DNA of 64,000 nt. Origin: Bryoerythrophyllum caledonicum. Lineage: Eukaryota > Streptophyta > Bryopsida > Pottiales > Pottiaceae. This document shows, piece after piece, positions 11,781-24,022 of the stretch. Each line of letters begins with the position of its first letter. Within the stretch, counting starts at the first letter, position 1. The DNA lies in assembly GCA_963971425.1 (NCBI GenBank), contig OZ020523.1:21495105-21559104 (forward strand), given 5' to 3'. The notes under the pieces were generated by a model. It did no database searches and was not told where the DNA came from. It saw only the letters and a program-made list of their open reading frames with translations. Both the position numbers and the translations under genes were made by a program.

Positions 11781-12966
11781 TTATGTTGTGTTATGTGGAT
11801 CGGGGAGGGTTTGGTTGTTCTCTATTTTTTGTTTATGTAATAGTATGGACATAGCATGTTGGATTGCGATGGTGTTTATATTGTTGAAGGTATGTTTAAT
11901 TGTGTTCATGGGTATTTTAAAAGTTTCTTCAAGGGTGTTCATGGATGGGATATAGGTTGTGGTGCGGGCACCAGCCGTGATGACTATGAGGGGGTCAATT
12001 TTCCATCCGAGGTTTTCTATGTGGTCAATGAGGGGTTGATATTTGTTTATTTTATTTTCAATTGTTTCTGGTGACAATCTGTCATTACAGTACGTAAATT
12101 CAATAAATTGAATGGTATAGTTTGGGTCGATGTGGGTGGGAGCTGGATCATTGTATGGTAAACCTTTAACACAAAGTATGTCGGATTTAAATCTCGCATT
12201 ACAGTGGCATCTTTGGGTTGCACATGTACATGGGAGTAGCCAAGGTGGGACCGTGTTTTCTTGTGGGTTGTTATTGAAAGTGCGAGCATTCATGAGTATG
12301 AAACATCGGGATTTGTTATGTGAGGTAATTAGTTTTCGGATTTCCCATACTGCTTTGTTGTATCTTTTAACAATGAGGGAGTGTATGTGGTGGTTTTGGC
12401 GTTTTTTGAGATATTTTCCTAAAAAACGGACTGGGCCTTTGTCCGGGGTGTCATCTTTGGAGGGCCAATCCTCTCTTTGGAAGTAGTATGGAGTAGCATG
12501 TGCATGCTCATGTGGGTCTTTGGCATTTTTATGTGATTTTTCTCTTCCTTCTTTGGCTAGTTTATCGGCTTGTTCATTTCCTTCTATATTAGCGTGGGCT
12601 CTAACTTTATGGAATGTAGTAGGTTGTGTTCGATTTTGAAGCATTTGTACCATGGATATGAGTGTTATTTTGTCGGGGTGGCTATTGTGGAGAGAGGGTG
12701 AGTTATTTGTGTGTTTAGTAGATATAGGACATTGATGCAATCCGTAAAAATATGTGCGGGTTCGTTGGCATATTTTGTGTTGATGATTTGGAGTGTTTTG
12801 TGTATGGCCATCATCTCTGCTCTAAGGATGTTTTGGAGTCCGTGGAGTCTTTTGGCTAGTTTAATTTCTTTGTTGGGATTATATATGCCATATCCGGCTT
12901 TTTCTCTATGCCAGTGTCCAGGGCTACTTTCTACCGGTTCTTTGAAGGATCCATCCGTGTAGTAAC
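11781..12966 (-). pseudogene. LINE ORF2 C-terminus: RNase H plus Cys-rich domain
   Basis: Reading the minus strand from 12966, YYTDGSF, RAEMMAI and IFTDC give three of the acidic RNase H residues. After a frameshift near 12690-12740 the frame 12740-11781 continues with KVRAHANIEGNEQADKLAKEG, supplying the last Asp. About 230 further residues follow, with a cysteine cluster (CTCATQRCHCNARFKSDILC) and a conserved ending (DPLIVITAGARTTTYIPS... AIQHAMSILLHK). The same C-terminal region is encoded at 59413-59945. The reverse transcriptase and endonuclease are missing through 5' truncation. The copy is dead because of the truncation and the frameshift. Confidence 0.85.
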
Positions 12967-14410
12967 GAGATCTTCATATATATGTGTTTTTGGTGTGAAA
13001 TTTGTATACCTTCTTATTGACCTTTCAAATTATCAATCTAAAACATATTAAGTTCACAAAAAAATATAACTTGAATTGGCAATTTTTGAACCTCCACTCC
13101 TTGCACATTTTTTTGAATATGCTATACCCCTCGTCTACCTCTAAAAATTGGTGAATTTGAAACTAACATCATGCTTAACAAAATGGTAACGGATTTAGGC
13201 CTTGTGTAGTGCAAAATTTGTCACAATGTGTAGTCAAAGTTTATTGATCCACTCAACGGAGGGAAGAAAATGAGCCATTTGCTTGACTTCAAACATTGAA
13301 ATCTTTCAATCCGTGTGGTCAAAGTTTTTGAAATTTTGTGAGTGATAGGTTATTTAACCCCTAAATTTCTTCGACAATTTCACACCAAAAACAATTCAAA
13401 ATTGCTTGTTTTAGTGCAATAAGTAAGGGGGGGAAATGTTTAACTTCTGGTTTAAACCGTAGGATCTCAATTAAGACTTATTAAGTAACTTACTTTAAAA
13501 ATTTCATAAATTTTGACCACATGGATTGTAATATTATGGTGTTTGAAGTAGAAAAAGGGGTCCATTTTCTTCCTTGCGTTTCATGGATCAACAAACTTTG
13601 ACTTCACTTGGTGTCAAACTTTTGCACTGCACAAAGTCTAAATTCATTTCCATCATGTTAAGCATGATATTAGTTCCTTGTACTCCAATTTTAAGAGGTA
13701 AAAAAAGGGTGTAGCATATTCAAAAAAAATGTTCAAAAATTGTCAATTTGCGATATATTTTTTGTGAACTTAGTATGTTTTAGAATGAGAATCCGTATGG
13801 TCAATAGAAGGTTTACACCACATAATGCTGCGAAAAAAATAAAAAGTAAAAAAATATGATGATCTCGAAGTTTTATGTGATTTTTTTATTTTTTTTGGGT
13901 ACCTTGCCCGACAATGTGCTATAATGTGTGAAAATGTTTGACTTAGATATATATGCTTTTTTCACTAAAGACAAGAGTTTTTTTTTGACAATTTGAAAGG
14001 AAAAAATATTACTTGCTAGTATTGAAAATCTCACATTCAATAGAGTGTTCTAGCAAAAGATTTTGGAGTTGCCGGGCGTGCCCGCTCTCCCTATATGAAC
14101 TTCAAAACTCTATAACCTTTTCATCAAATGTAGGATTTAGGAAAAAAACCATACACACACAAACTTTTATAATGTCCATCTACATTAAAAATATTTTTTA
14201 AAATCTTATAAAATTACACCATGGGAACCCACCCAAACCTTCTAGAGTCCCCCAAGGGGACTCTTGAAAATTTAGGGGTTAATAAGTCTTAATTTAGACC
14301 CTACCATCAAAACCATAAATACTTGTATGTTTCCTTCTTTATACATTGCACTAGAATCCAACAATTTTGAAGTGCTTTTGGTGTGAAATTGTCATCGTAC
14401 CTTAGGGGTT

Positions 14411-16353
14411 AATGCATATCGTATGCATAAGCTGGGTTTGGACACTCCCTGTCGAATCAATTAATTTTTCCAATCCAAAGTTGTCCGGACACAACAAATA
14501 CCACCTAGGTGATACATGGGTAGTGCCTAGATATTACATGGGTATGACCTTAGACAAATCCCTTACATTTTCTTTTCTTACATTTTCCAATTTTTGTTTT
14601 GGATAATCTCCATCTGAATTATTTATGTACGAACCCGACCAACGCCATTACATGTCCATCTGACTACACTCACAGTTGAGTAAGAGGCATTATTAGTCCA
14701 TAAATTCACATATTAAAGCGATGTGATGGATGTCACCCGATGTTTCTCATCTCCAGACAACACTCAAAGTACTATTAGCGTGTGAGGTTGAGTCTCCATT
14801 GAAGGCTCCAAAAGCAACTACGGAAGCGCTTGTGTGGGCAGGTTGAGTGGTAACGTCCTTGTGACGTATATCTACCAATAGTACCAACACACTAAAACAC
14901 TCAAAAAAAGAGGCTGCAAAGCACAAATTCCTTGACATGAGGATTCTCAGACAATGTTGACAACCATGACAATTTTGAGACTGACAACTCTGACACCTCC
15001 ATGAGTGATGGACGCAGATTCCGCGTCTTGGTCTGGAGTCAAACAGGGTCCAGTTTTATTTTTATCACTGATGAATCATGATTGTCCACTCCAGAGGTTA
15101 CACTGGATGAATCTGTGTTCACTTGATGAAGGTGCAAGGAGGTCAGAACTCAGAAGCCCAGTGAAAACGGTACAACGCATTCTTTCCTTGCGGACGGAGT
15201 GTGTCCCTTTTAAAATAAAGGTGTGAGCAGGTCGGCCACGCCAACCTCCTGCATCAAGCGACCCAGTCTCCCGACAGCGCCCAATCTTCCCTGTCTGCCC
15301 ATTATCAGATTCCGCATCAAAGCCACCTTATTTTGTTTCATTTTTATTTTTTTATATTCCACGCCCCTCACCCAAATTGAAATATCAGGAAAAAACACCC
15401 CCCCCTTTAAACCGATTCCCTGAGTAGCCACTGACATCCCAGAACACCAAACAACCCAAAATATTCCATCTGCAACCTAAATTCTTTTATAAATGAAACT
15501 ATCGCAATAGTGGAGTTTGTACGATGCTTTGTTGGATTCTTCATTTCTTTTGGTGTTGGTTTTCTGTTCCATTTGTTTGTTGGATGATTTTTGTGTGAAA
15601 GAGGAAGGTGACAAGTGACTTTTGTGGTGGTAGAGATGTAGTCGGCTTTACTAGCCTCTTTTAGTCGTTTTTCTCGCCCCTGTGGAGGACGAAAAGCTTG
15701 AGTTCCTTTGTAGTGTTACTGCACCCGAGTGAGTGAGTGAGTGAGTGAGTCCATGGCGGAAGATTCGTGCACATGATGCCATAACATACCACATCATGCC
15801 AAGTGAAGTGCAGTCCAGTCTTCCTCCTTCAACTTCTCGCCTCTGTCGTGCTCTCTCGGGATTTGCTGCATTTCTTCTTCTTTCTGCAGCAACCAGGCTC
15901 ATCCCATTCCCACTTCCCAAGCGACCCCGGTGAGTGAAGTTGCTGCTTTGGTCGCAGTCAGGTGGCGAGGTGAATTCTCCTTGTGTGGTGGTGAGCTGCG
16001 AGTTAGTGTCGGTTGTTGTTGGGTTGGGTTGGGTGGAGACGACGAGGGTGACGGTGGGAATTTGAGCAGAGGCGGTGAATTTGCGGAGGGGCTGGAGAGA
16101 TCTTGAGGAAGGAGCGTAGGAGAGATCTTGTTGCTGGTCTCTGCTTTGGTGGGTTGGTGGAGCCGCGATCCCCAGGTGGTGGTGATGACTACCGTTATTT
16201 TCCCATCTTCGTTTTGCTGAGGTTGGGAGGGATCGGTCCGGTGGGTCGTGGGAGGGTGCGTTGATTTGCTTGTTTCCTGAGCGGGAGGTGTGGATTGTTG
16301 TAGGCTTTGCAGCGTTTTTGCGTGGACAAGGGAGCTTTTCTCGGTGTGTGGCG
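14411..16353. other. Intergenic and upstream region of aminotransferase gene
   Basis: AT-rich to about 15000, then rising GC. A short GAGT microsatellite lies at about 15728-15751. The 255-residue minus-strand open frame (15651-16418) overlaps the leader and first exon of the aminotransferase gene and has no family signature. The last few hundred bases are the likely promoter and 5' UTR. Confidence 0.5.
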
Positions 16354-18819
16354 ATGGCGGGAGCCCTGATGGCTTCGAAATTGGCGAGGCGAGTGCTGGG
16401 AACAGAGACGCCTGTCATGGTTCAGGTACAAGTGACAATGAGATTGCTCAAATCGATCAATGAGTGTCATCTCTGCGTAGAGTAACGCCGACGTATAGTT
16501 CGGAGGACAGCTGCCCAATAGTCCAACACCAAAATGTTCCGTTGGTTCCGACATCAGACTTCTAACGAGGATGTTTTTCCGCTTATTATTGGCTGAGGGA
16601 GGAATCGATGCGATTCTCTCTTAGCATCTAGATGGACTCCCTAAGTGGGTAGACCTAATTTCCGCTCATTTTTCTTGGAAGATATACCCCACTGTGCAGC
16701 ATACGTCTTCTTCTAAGTTTATGCAACAAACATGGTACTCAATATCTGAATCAAGAAAAATTGGTGCTGAAAATGGTACTTAATATGTAGTACCAAGATA
16801 TGTTGTGTAGGAAATCTGACATGAAAATGTTGGCTATGTTTGCATGTGTAGATGCAGGAGTTGTTACGTGGTGCAACAGACGTTACATCATTGGCGCAGG
16901 TGCATCTCTGTTTCTATTCTGTTGTGCCATTCATGTGAGAATATGCCCTCTTTTCTTTTTAAGAAAGAATCTCCGTCCATACACGTTGGTAACCTGGCGG
17001 AGGTAAGGCAGGGTGTAGTACATTGGCAACCGCCGGAAGAAGCGTTGGCCAAGATTAAAGGGCTTGTGGATGAGCCCACAACAAGCCATTACGGTGCAGA
17101 CGATGGCCTGCCAGAGCTTCGGGAGGCTCTCTTAGAGAAGGTCTTCTCTCCAAACATGCTAAATGCCTCAAAATTTATGCCCTGTCTTGTCATTGAAACG
17201 TGGGTGTCTGGGATCAATCCATCTGAAAAAAGCATCCTGGCTGCAGCTTAGGAGGGAGAATAAGCTCTGCAATTCCTCGGTCATGGTCACTGCAGGAGCT
17301 AATCAGGTCAGTGTCAAATTATCCGAGGTTTGGTTTTTGTTGGAATTAGGAGAATATTCTTGGCGTTTAGGTTTTCAGGTTTTCATGTGAAGTTGGGTTT
17401 TGTTCACAGGCCTACGTGAACGTGGTGCTTACGCTGTGCGATCCAGGAGACAGAGTGGTTCTGTTTGTACCTTATTACTTCAATGCCTTCATGGCCTACC
17501 AAATGACAGGGGTAACTGACATCGTTTTAGGTCCCAGTGATAAGGCGTTGCATCCAGACGCAGGTTATCTCTTTGGATTTCTCTACGAAATTCTGTTTTT
17601 CCTTTTTGTTCAGTTCATGCTCCTCTGCTCTTGGTGATAATCACTGGTAAATGGGTGTACGCTCGAATGAAGTGCTAAAGCAAGTTTGGATGGTTGCTTT
17701 TGTAGACTGGTTGGAGAAGTTGCTCAAGAGAGAAGATCCAAAGCAAATACCCAAGGTGGTGTCTATTGTCAATCCTGGCAATCCTTCAGGGACATACGTA
17801 CCCGAGTCACTCTTAAAGGTACCTGCTATCTTACTGCACAAATGTAGGGATTTGGAGACTGCAAGTGGTTACAAAAGTTTTGTGCTGCTTTCTGTGTCCT
17901 GCGTAGACAGAATGTTGCTATGGATTTTGATTTGCCTCTGAATAATCCTGTCTCTGACGTCTTTGTGGCTCAACTCCAGAGGATATCGGAGATGTGCCGG
18001 CAAGCGGGGGTCTGGCTGATTGTCGATAACACATATGAGTATGTGCACTCTTCCAATTTTAATTTATATATGATTTTATAAAGTGTAGAGCAGCTTATTT
18101 TTGGCAGCTGATTCAATCCGACATGGACGTGCATTGGAGCAGGTACTTCATGTACGACGACTGTAAACATGTATGCGTGGAAGGCGATCACGTAATCAAC
18201 ATCTTCTCATTTTCAAAAGCGTATGGCATGATGGGATGGAGAGTGGGCTACGTAAGAATCCGCACTGCATTCAATGCGTTTTGCGATGCTGCTTCTACTC
18301 TGGGAGTGGATCGATTCTGATAAGTACTTGGGAACTGGTGGCAACTGTGTGCAGATCGCGTACCCAGTGGGGGTGACAGGCATGGGGGCGCAGCTGCTGA
18401 AAGTGCAGGACAACATCCCCATCTGCGCGTCCATCATCGGGCAGAAACTGGCGCTGGCGGCGCTGCAAGCCGGGCCGGAGTGGGTGGTGGAGAAGGTGAA
18501 GAGGCTGGGGGAGAACCGGCAGATGCTGCTGGACGCGCTGGCGCCGCTGGGCAATGGCGCTGTGAAGGGAGGCGAGGGCGCCATCTACCTGTGGGCGCAG
18601 CTGCCCAACCACGCAGCCACCAACGCTGCAGCGGACGATGTGGCCATTGTGCGGTGGCTGGTGAAGAAGCACGGCGTGAGCGTGATTCCGGGGAGCGCCA
18701 GCGGAGGGCCGGGGTTCATCCGGATCTCGTATGGCGGCCTCACCGCGGAGAGGTGCCGCCTGGCTGCCTCTCGCTTGAACAAGGGGCTGCAGGAGCTGGT
18801 GGACCATGGCATGGACTAG
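16354..18819 (+). CDS. VAS1/ISS1-type aromatic aminotransferase (PLP)
   Basis: A class I/II PLP-dependent aminotransferase. In Arabidopsis VAS1/ISS1 transfers the amino group of methionine to indole-3-pyruvate, lowering auxin and ethylene precursor pools; that role is inferred here from similarity. Nine exons: 16354-16425, 16852-16899, 17012-17140, 17247-17306, 17410-17563, 17706-17818, 17980-18038, 18143-18251, 18355-18819, joining to 402 residues. Visible blocks: SLAQGVVHWQPPEEAL, SHYGADDGLPELREAL, VMVTAGANQAYVN, VNPGNPSGTYVP, VDNTYEYFMY, and the Schiff-base lysine K237 in FSFSKAYGMMGWR. The C-terminal domain includes QDNIPICASIIGQ and FIRISYGGL. No transit peptide is evident, so it is probably cytosolic. 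The last exon is markedly GC-rich compared with the others. The donor after 17140 (GTCTTC) is weak but is required by the family alignment. Confidence 0.9.
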
Positions 18820-19518
18820 ATCCGAAGTTTGGACTCGACTCCGTTTGTCGCAAATGTGGCTGCTGCTTATGCTTCATACTTTTCCCATTGGAGGTCATTC
18901 TGGCTCGCTGAACATTCCGTTGCGCGCATTCCAGTTCATGGACAGTCATGTGAATCACCTGCTGAAGATGTGGTGATGGAGATGCTTGTGCTGTCTTGAA
19001 GTGTGTCGCTGTCCTCTAGAAACTGTGGCTTTTCTCTGTGAGAGGACGTGTATGGGACGGTAGTTGGGGAGTGACGAGGGCTTTGCTGAGGGTTGGTGGT
19101 TGGAGACAGGGAAGTTGTTTGGAAAGGAAGGTACAGATGCCATGGAGTTTTTGAGAAAGAGGGGTGATCACCCCCTCCTTTGTCAGCCAACACGATGCCT
19201 TGGCTTGGGAAACTGTGGGGAACTACCGGTCAACTCTTTGGGAACTCTTTGGGAACTTCCTCTGACGGACCTTCACCCAATAGCGTTGCTTGCCATTACT
19301 ATTCATGCATTTTTATTGGAGCAGGAAAAGAACCTGTGATTTCCCTCATGCTCTATTTTGGTCCATATTCAAATCTTGTCCTCTCTTTTTGAGTTCTCCG
19401 GTCATTGAGTTTTGATCACTTTGTTAGCCATAGTTTTGTACATCCATGCATCTTTAATTAGCACATATGCCTAAGATTCATGGTACAACATTCCCTCTCC
19501 TTCCTTCTCAAAGGTGGC
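18820..19518. other. 3' flank of aminotransferase gene
   Basis: Presumed 3' UTR and intergenic sequence. No supported gene. AT content rises toward the palindromic element that begins at 19519. Confidence 0.45.
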
Positions 19519-21395
19519 TTAACCCCTAAAGGACCAGAGTCTCCTTCGGGGGGATTTCTGATTTTGGGCAGGTTCCTAAAATTCGAAAAAAATCTTTTTC
19601 TCTGAAATTCTTATTCTAGATTGCCTCTGATAAGAGCTTCGTGGACATATTTTTATTTTATTTTTTGGATTTGTGGTTTGAAAGTTAGTACCACTTAAAG
19701 CCAAAAGTGGGGAGACCGGGCACCTCCAAAATTTTTGACAAAAGTTTCTATTGACATTGAGATTTTTCACACATAAAGAATATTTCCTTTTTTGGAAATT
19801 TTCAAAAAAAAATCTTGTCTTTAGTGTAAAAAGACATTATATTCCAAGTCAAACATTTTCACACATTGTCGGGCAACGGGGAAAAAAACTTCATCTTTTC
19901 TACATAAAACCTAGAGATCTTCATATTTTTCACTTTTTATTTTTTCAAAAACAATATATGGTGCAAACCTTCTTATTGACCGTTTGGATTATCATTCGAA
20001 TACATACGTAGTTCACAAAAAAATAAAACGTGAAATGACAATTTTTGAACCTCCACTCCTTGCACACTTGTTTTGAATATGCTACACCCCTTTTTTACCT
20101 CTAAAAATTGGTGTGATGGGAAATAACATCATGCTTAAGACAATGGTATAGGATTTAGACCTTGTACAATGCAAAATTTGATACAAAGTGAAGTCAAAGT
20201 CTGCTGATCTACTCAAAGCAGGGAAGAACTTGAACCATTGTTTTGACTTCAAACACTAAAATCTATCAATCCGTGCAGTGGATTGCAACCAAAATTTCAT
20301 GGCATGTTTATATAGATGTCTATTTTAAGATCTTACGGTTGAAAATCCAAAATTCACTTTAAAATGTGATTTTCATGTCTCTTTTTGGCAGTGGCAGTTT
20401 TGGACTGGTTTTAGAGCGAAAGTGGTCGTGGTCCTTTAGGGGTTAACACCTACGGTACCAAGGCAGTTTTACACCAAAAACACTTCAAAATTAATGGATT
20501 CTAGTGCAATGAATAAAGAAGGTAACAAAAACTTTTATTTTTAGTTATGACCGTAGGATCTCAATAAAGGCTTATTAAGTAATACATGTACAAAATTTCA
20601 TAAACTTTGACCGCACGGATTAAAAGAGTATAGTGTTTGAAGTCAAGAAAATGGTTCATTTTCTTCCCTGCGTTTAGTGGATCAGCAGACTTTGACTTCA
20701 CTTGGTGTCAAAAAAATTCACTACACAAGGTCTAAATCTATTACCATCTTGTTAAGCATGATGTTAGCTCCTTACACACCAATTTTTAGAGGTAGAGACA
20801 GGGTGTAGCATATTCAAAACAAGTGTGCAAGGAGTGGAGGCTCGAAATTTGTTAATTCACACTTAAATTTTTTTTGAACTTAATATGTTTTTGATTGATA
20901 ATCAGAATGGTTAATAAGAAGGTTTACATTACATATTGTTGTGGAAAAAATAAAAAGTGACAAATATGAAGATCTCTAGGTTTTATGTGGAAAAGAAGAA
21001 TTTTTTTTGGTACCTTGCCCGACAATGAGTGACAATGTGTGAAAATGTTTGACTTGGGTTGGTGTGCTATTTTTCACTAAAGACAAGAACTCCTTTTTGA
21101 CAACATGAAGGGAAATAATATTACTTGCGAGTATTGAAAATCTCACTTTCAATAGAGGGTCCTATCAAAAGTTTTTGGAGGTGCCCGAGGTGCCCGCCCT
21201 CCCCATATGAAATTAAAAACCCTATAACTTTTTCATCAAATGTCCAATTTAGGAAAAAATTGTTTTCCCACTCAGGTCTTGGTAATGCCCTTCTATGGTA
21301 AGAATTTCAAAGATGAATGTTTGAAATTGACAGCATAGGAACCTGACCGAATTTTCAAACAACCCGTTTTGGACACTTGGTCCTTTAGGGGTTAA
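19519..21395. mobile_element. Long palindromic repeat element, copy B (intact)
   Basis: Two units sit back to back in opposite orientation. Unit 1 is 19519-20446, bounded by TTAACCCCTAAAGGACCA and its reverse complement. Unit 2 is 20443-21395, opening TTAACACCTACGGTACCA and closing TGGTCCTTTAGGGGTTAA. TTAA occurs at both outer ends and at the centre, as if TTAA were the target duplication. The arms match over most of their ~930 bases: CTCCACTCCTTGCACAC (20053) versus GTGTGCAAGGAGTGGAG (20823), and CTACATAAAACCTAGAGATC versus GATCTCTAGGTTTTATGTGG. No transposase is encoded. TTAA use recalls piggyBac-type elements, but the class is not proven. Confidence 0.8.
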
Positions 21396-24022
21396 GCTAT
21401 TCTAGCTTGAGTTAGAGACCACCAAATTCTTCAATGTATAGCATCTCCAACTATTAAGAGTAAATTAGTACTGCTATATGAATTATTTCATAATGAATAA
21501 TAATTGAGTAATTCAAAAATTTCTAATCTCTTAGATAATTCAATTTTCTGTAGTTAGGTCTTGTTGTGATGATTGTAGGATTACAAATGGAGTTGTAATG
21601 ATATTAGCCAAATTTTCTATAATAATGTGTTCCATGGAAAAGTTGTTTCATCCAAAGTAAAAGTTATCTTGACTTACCATTCTTTCACTTCATGACAATG
21701 TATCATTCACTACTCCAATCTCATTGGTATCCTAGGCTATTGAACTTACTTCAAATAATCAATAGGAATATCCAAAACCCCATAGTACCTAAAATAAATA
21801 CACTCAATATCAAAACATTTATATATTTAAAGTATTACCAACTATAAAGACTCGAAAGTAAATCATGTCAATCAAAAATGATGAGCAAGTTATCTGAACA
21901 AAAATAAAGTTTGAGTGAGAGTTGGAAGTCCCAAAAGATATTTGAATAAAACATCTTGGAATTATCAATGATCAAAGTGAAACAAAAGTTGTTAGTACAA
22001 AAATGACATAGCTTCTGATTTTAAGTTGAAAGAGTTTTGAACTTATTAAAGTTCCCATCATTTAGGGAATTAGGAGAGCTCCCCTTTTGAAGTTTATCAT
22101 TTGTTAAACTTGGAAAAATTATCAAAAAAACAACTATCATGAATTATTTTGATTCATTTTATCATTAACACTATGATTTGATTGTTAGATTTTCTCTAAT
22201 GATGGTTCATCAAAAGCCTAATTTGAAGACATTGTATTTTCAAATCAAATCAAATGAATAATGAGAAATATTTATGCCATTGCATGGTTTTGATTGTTAC
22301 TTCATATCGGTCTTTGCATTAGATTAGAATTTGTACAAAAGAATGAGTTACTTGATCTCTATAGCATTAATGGTGGTTGTAGTTATCACACAATTATTGG
22401 AATTTAAACACTTAGAATCAAATCAATTAAGTACTACTTATAAGCTTGACCAATTTCCTTTTAGCGACAATACTTTGTTGAAATGTATGCAAGAATGAAG
22501 ACTTAGATGAAAACAATCTTTTACAATCTTTAATCATATGAAGATTGCATTGTTGCAATTGAAAATGATAAATTTTATATGGTCATATTTTGACAACTTT
22601 TGTTGCTTTTGACAAAGATACTAATGTATAATAAGAATCTATCCACATCTTGCTTTGGATAATATTAAGTTGCGTCAAATAATGACATTTTATAACTAGC
22701 TGTAAATAATTATATTTAAATTATATTTGAGATTCATATTTCTTCTTATTGACTGGAGCATCTTGAAAAATGGTTTTCTTACACCACATATAATTAAGTT
22801 TTTGTAAAAAACATTTGCAATTTTCTTACACCACATATTTTTAAACTTTTGCAATTCATTCTTGAAGGTATCCAAGTCAATTTTTATAAGACCGTTTTCC
22901 AATGAAGACATCAAACAAAAGAAACAAGGATCTTATGTTTCACAAATGGTTGTGTTTTTGGAGCCAATGTAGTATTCATTATTGAATCTAAGGCAAGAGT
23001 ATTTTAATATCGTTTAATTTAATCAAGACAATTTTGAGTTGTTGTTTCACTTCATATTATTTGATTTAGGGTTTTATAAAAGATAAATTGATTTAAGACA
23101 AGATAATTTAGATTTTGATCTAATATCCTTGGTTGTTTCTTTTTGTCCTCATGATAATTTCTTTCAATTTTCTTACATCTTAGCTTACCATCTTGAATAA
23201 TTCTATGTGTTAAATATATCTTAAAATTGTACACTCCTTACATATACTTCTTTTCAAAAAGTCCCTTTTTATATCCACAACAAAGAAGTAATCATGCATG
23301 GCAATAAATGTATTTACTTACAGATTAAGAATTTAGATCAATGTATAAATGCTTAAATTGGTTCTTGAAACCCATTTAATTGTTTTTCCAATGTTCTTTA
23401 CAAGTTATCTTTGACTATATGTTTAATCAAAATGGATTTTACATAACATGCCCTTTGATCATATAGTGAATCAATTATCTCCCCTATAAAGGTGTTATAT
23501 ATCTTATGCATCATTATAGCTCTTTTTGAATATTTTTGTTTAGAATAGTAAATTTGGATCTTTTTATTAAAAGTATGTTGATTAGCATTAACATTTATGA
23601 TATGATGAAATCTTATTGTGATAATTTAGCTATCAAACATATCAGTCATAATATGTCTATTTTTAAAAATTGATGTACTATAGGTTTCATATTTTGAAAC
23701 ATCAAATATCATATTTTTCTATTGTGGCAATAAGAAATTATGGAATACCAACATCATACAATGAACTAAACATCATGGATACAAAATCTTCTATTTAAAA
23801 TCTACATGGCACGTACTATACGGGTGAGTCTTATCTTTGTTGCTTATTTGTTATAGATGTGCTTAATAAATATCATCAAAATTCATCATATAATCTCCAA
23901 GTTGAATCTATTTCCATGTAGTCGTACCTATTCTTATTGAAAGAATATTTTACTCACATGCTTAAAATATGTTCTAAGTTGTTGTGTATCTTCAATGTCG
24001 GTTTATTGTTGGAAAACAGAAG
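21396..24022. other. AT-rich intergenic DNA
   Basis: Strongly AT-rich sequence with only short, unsupported open frames. I see no transposon ends, RNA gene or conserved protein motif. The last few hundred bases presumably hold the promoter of the gene starting at 24023. Confidence 0.5.

Larger units (their letters stand above)
11100..12966 (-). mobile_element. 5'-truncated LINE insertion with 12-bp TSD
   Basis: A minus-strand non-LTR retrotransposon fragment. In sense order: 5' truncation at 12966, RNase H and C-terminal domain of ORF2 (12966-11781), 3' UTR, a folded 3' terminus (11640-11508), then a (TTC)n tail that reads as (GAA)n on the + strand. It is flanked by the 12-base direct repeat GAGATCTTCATA at 11088-11099 and 12967-12978. 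The sequence it interrupts is continuous in the related palindromic copy B (CTAGAGATCTTCATATTTTTC near 19911). That identifies the empty site and confirms insertion by target-primed reverse transcription. Confidence 0.88.
10673..14282. mobile_element. Long palindromic repeat element, copy A (split by LINE)
   Basis: Two oppositely oriented units. The left unit runs from about 10677 (CCCCTAAAGGACCAAGTG) to 13353 and is interrupted by the LINE at 11100-12966. The right unit runs 13354-14282, opening TTAACCCCTAAA and closing TTTAGGGGTTAA. The right unit is an inverted version of the left; examples are CTCCACTCCTTGCACA (left, near 13094), AAAGACAAGAGTTTTT (right, near 13965) and GCCCGACAATGTG (right, near 13907). 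Removing the LINE and one target duplication (1879 bases) leaves about 1.73 kb. A further ~130-base fragment of the same family continues to about 14410. No transposase is encoded, so the element is non-autonomous. Confidence 0.7.
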
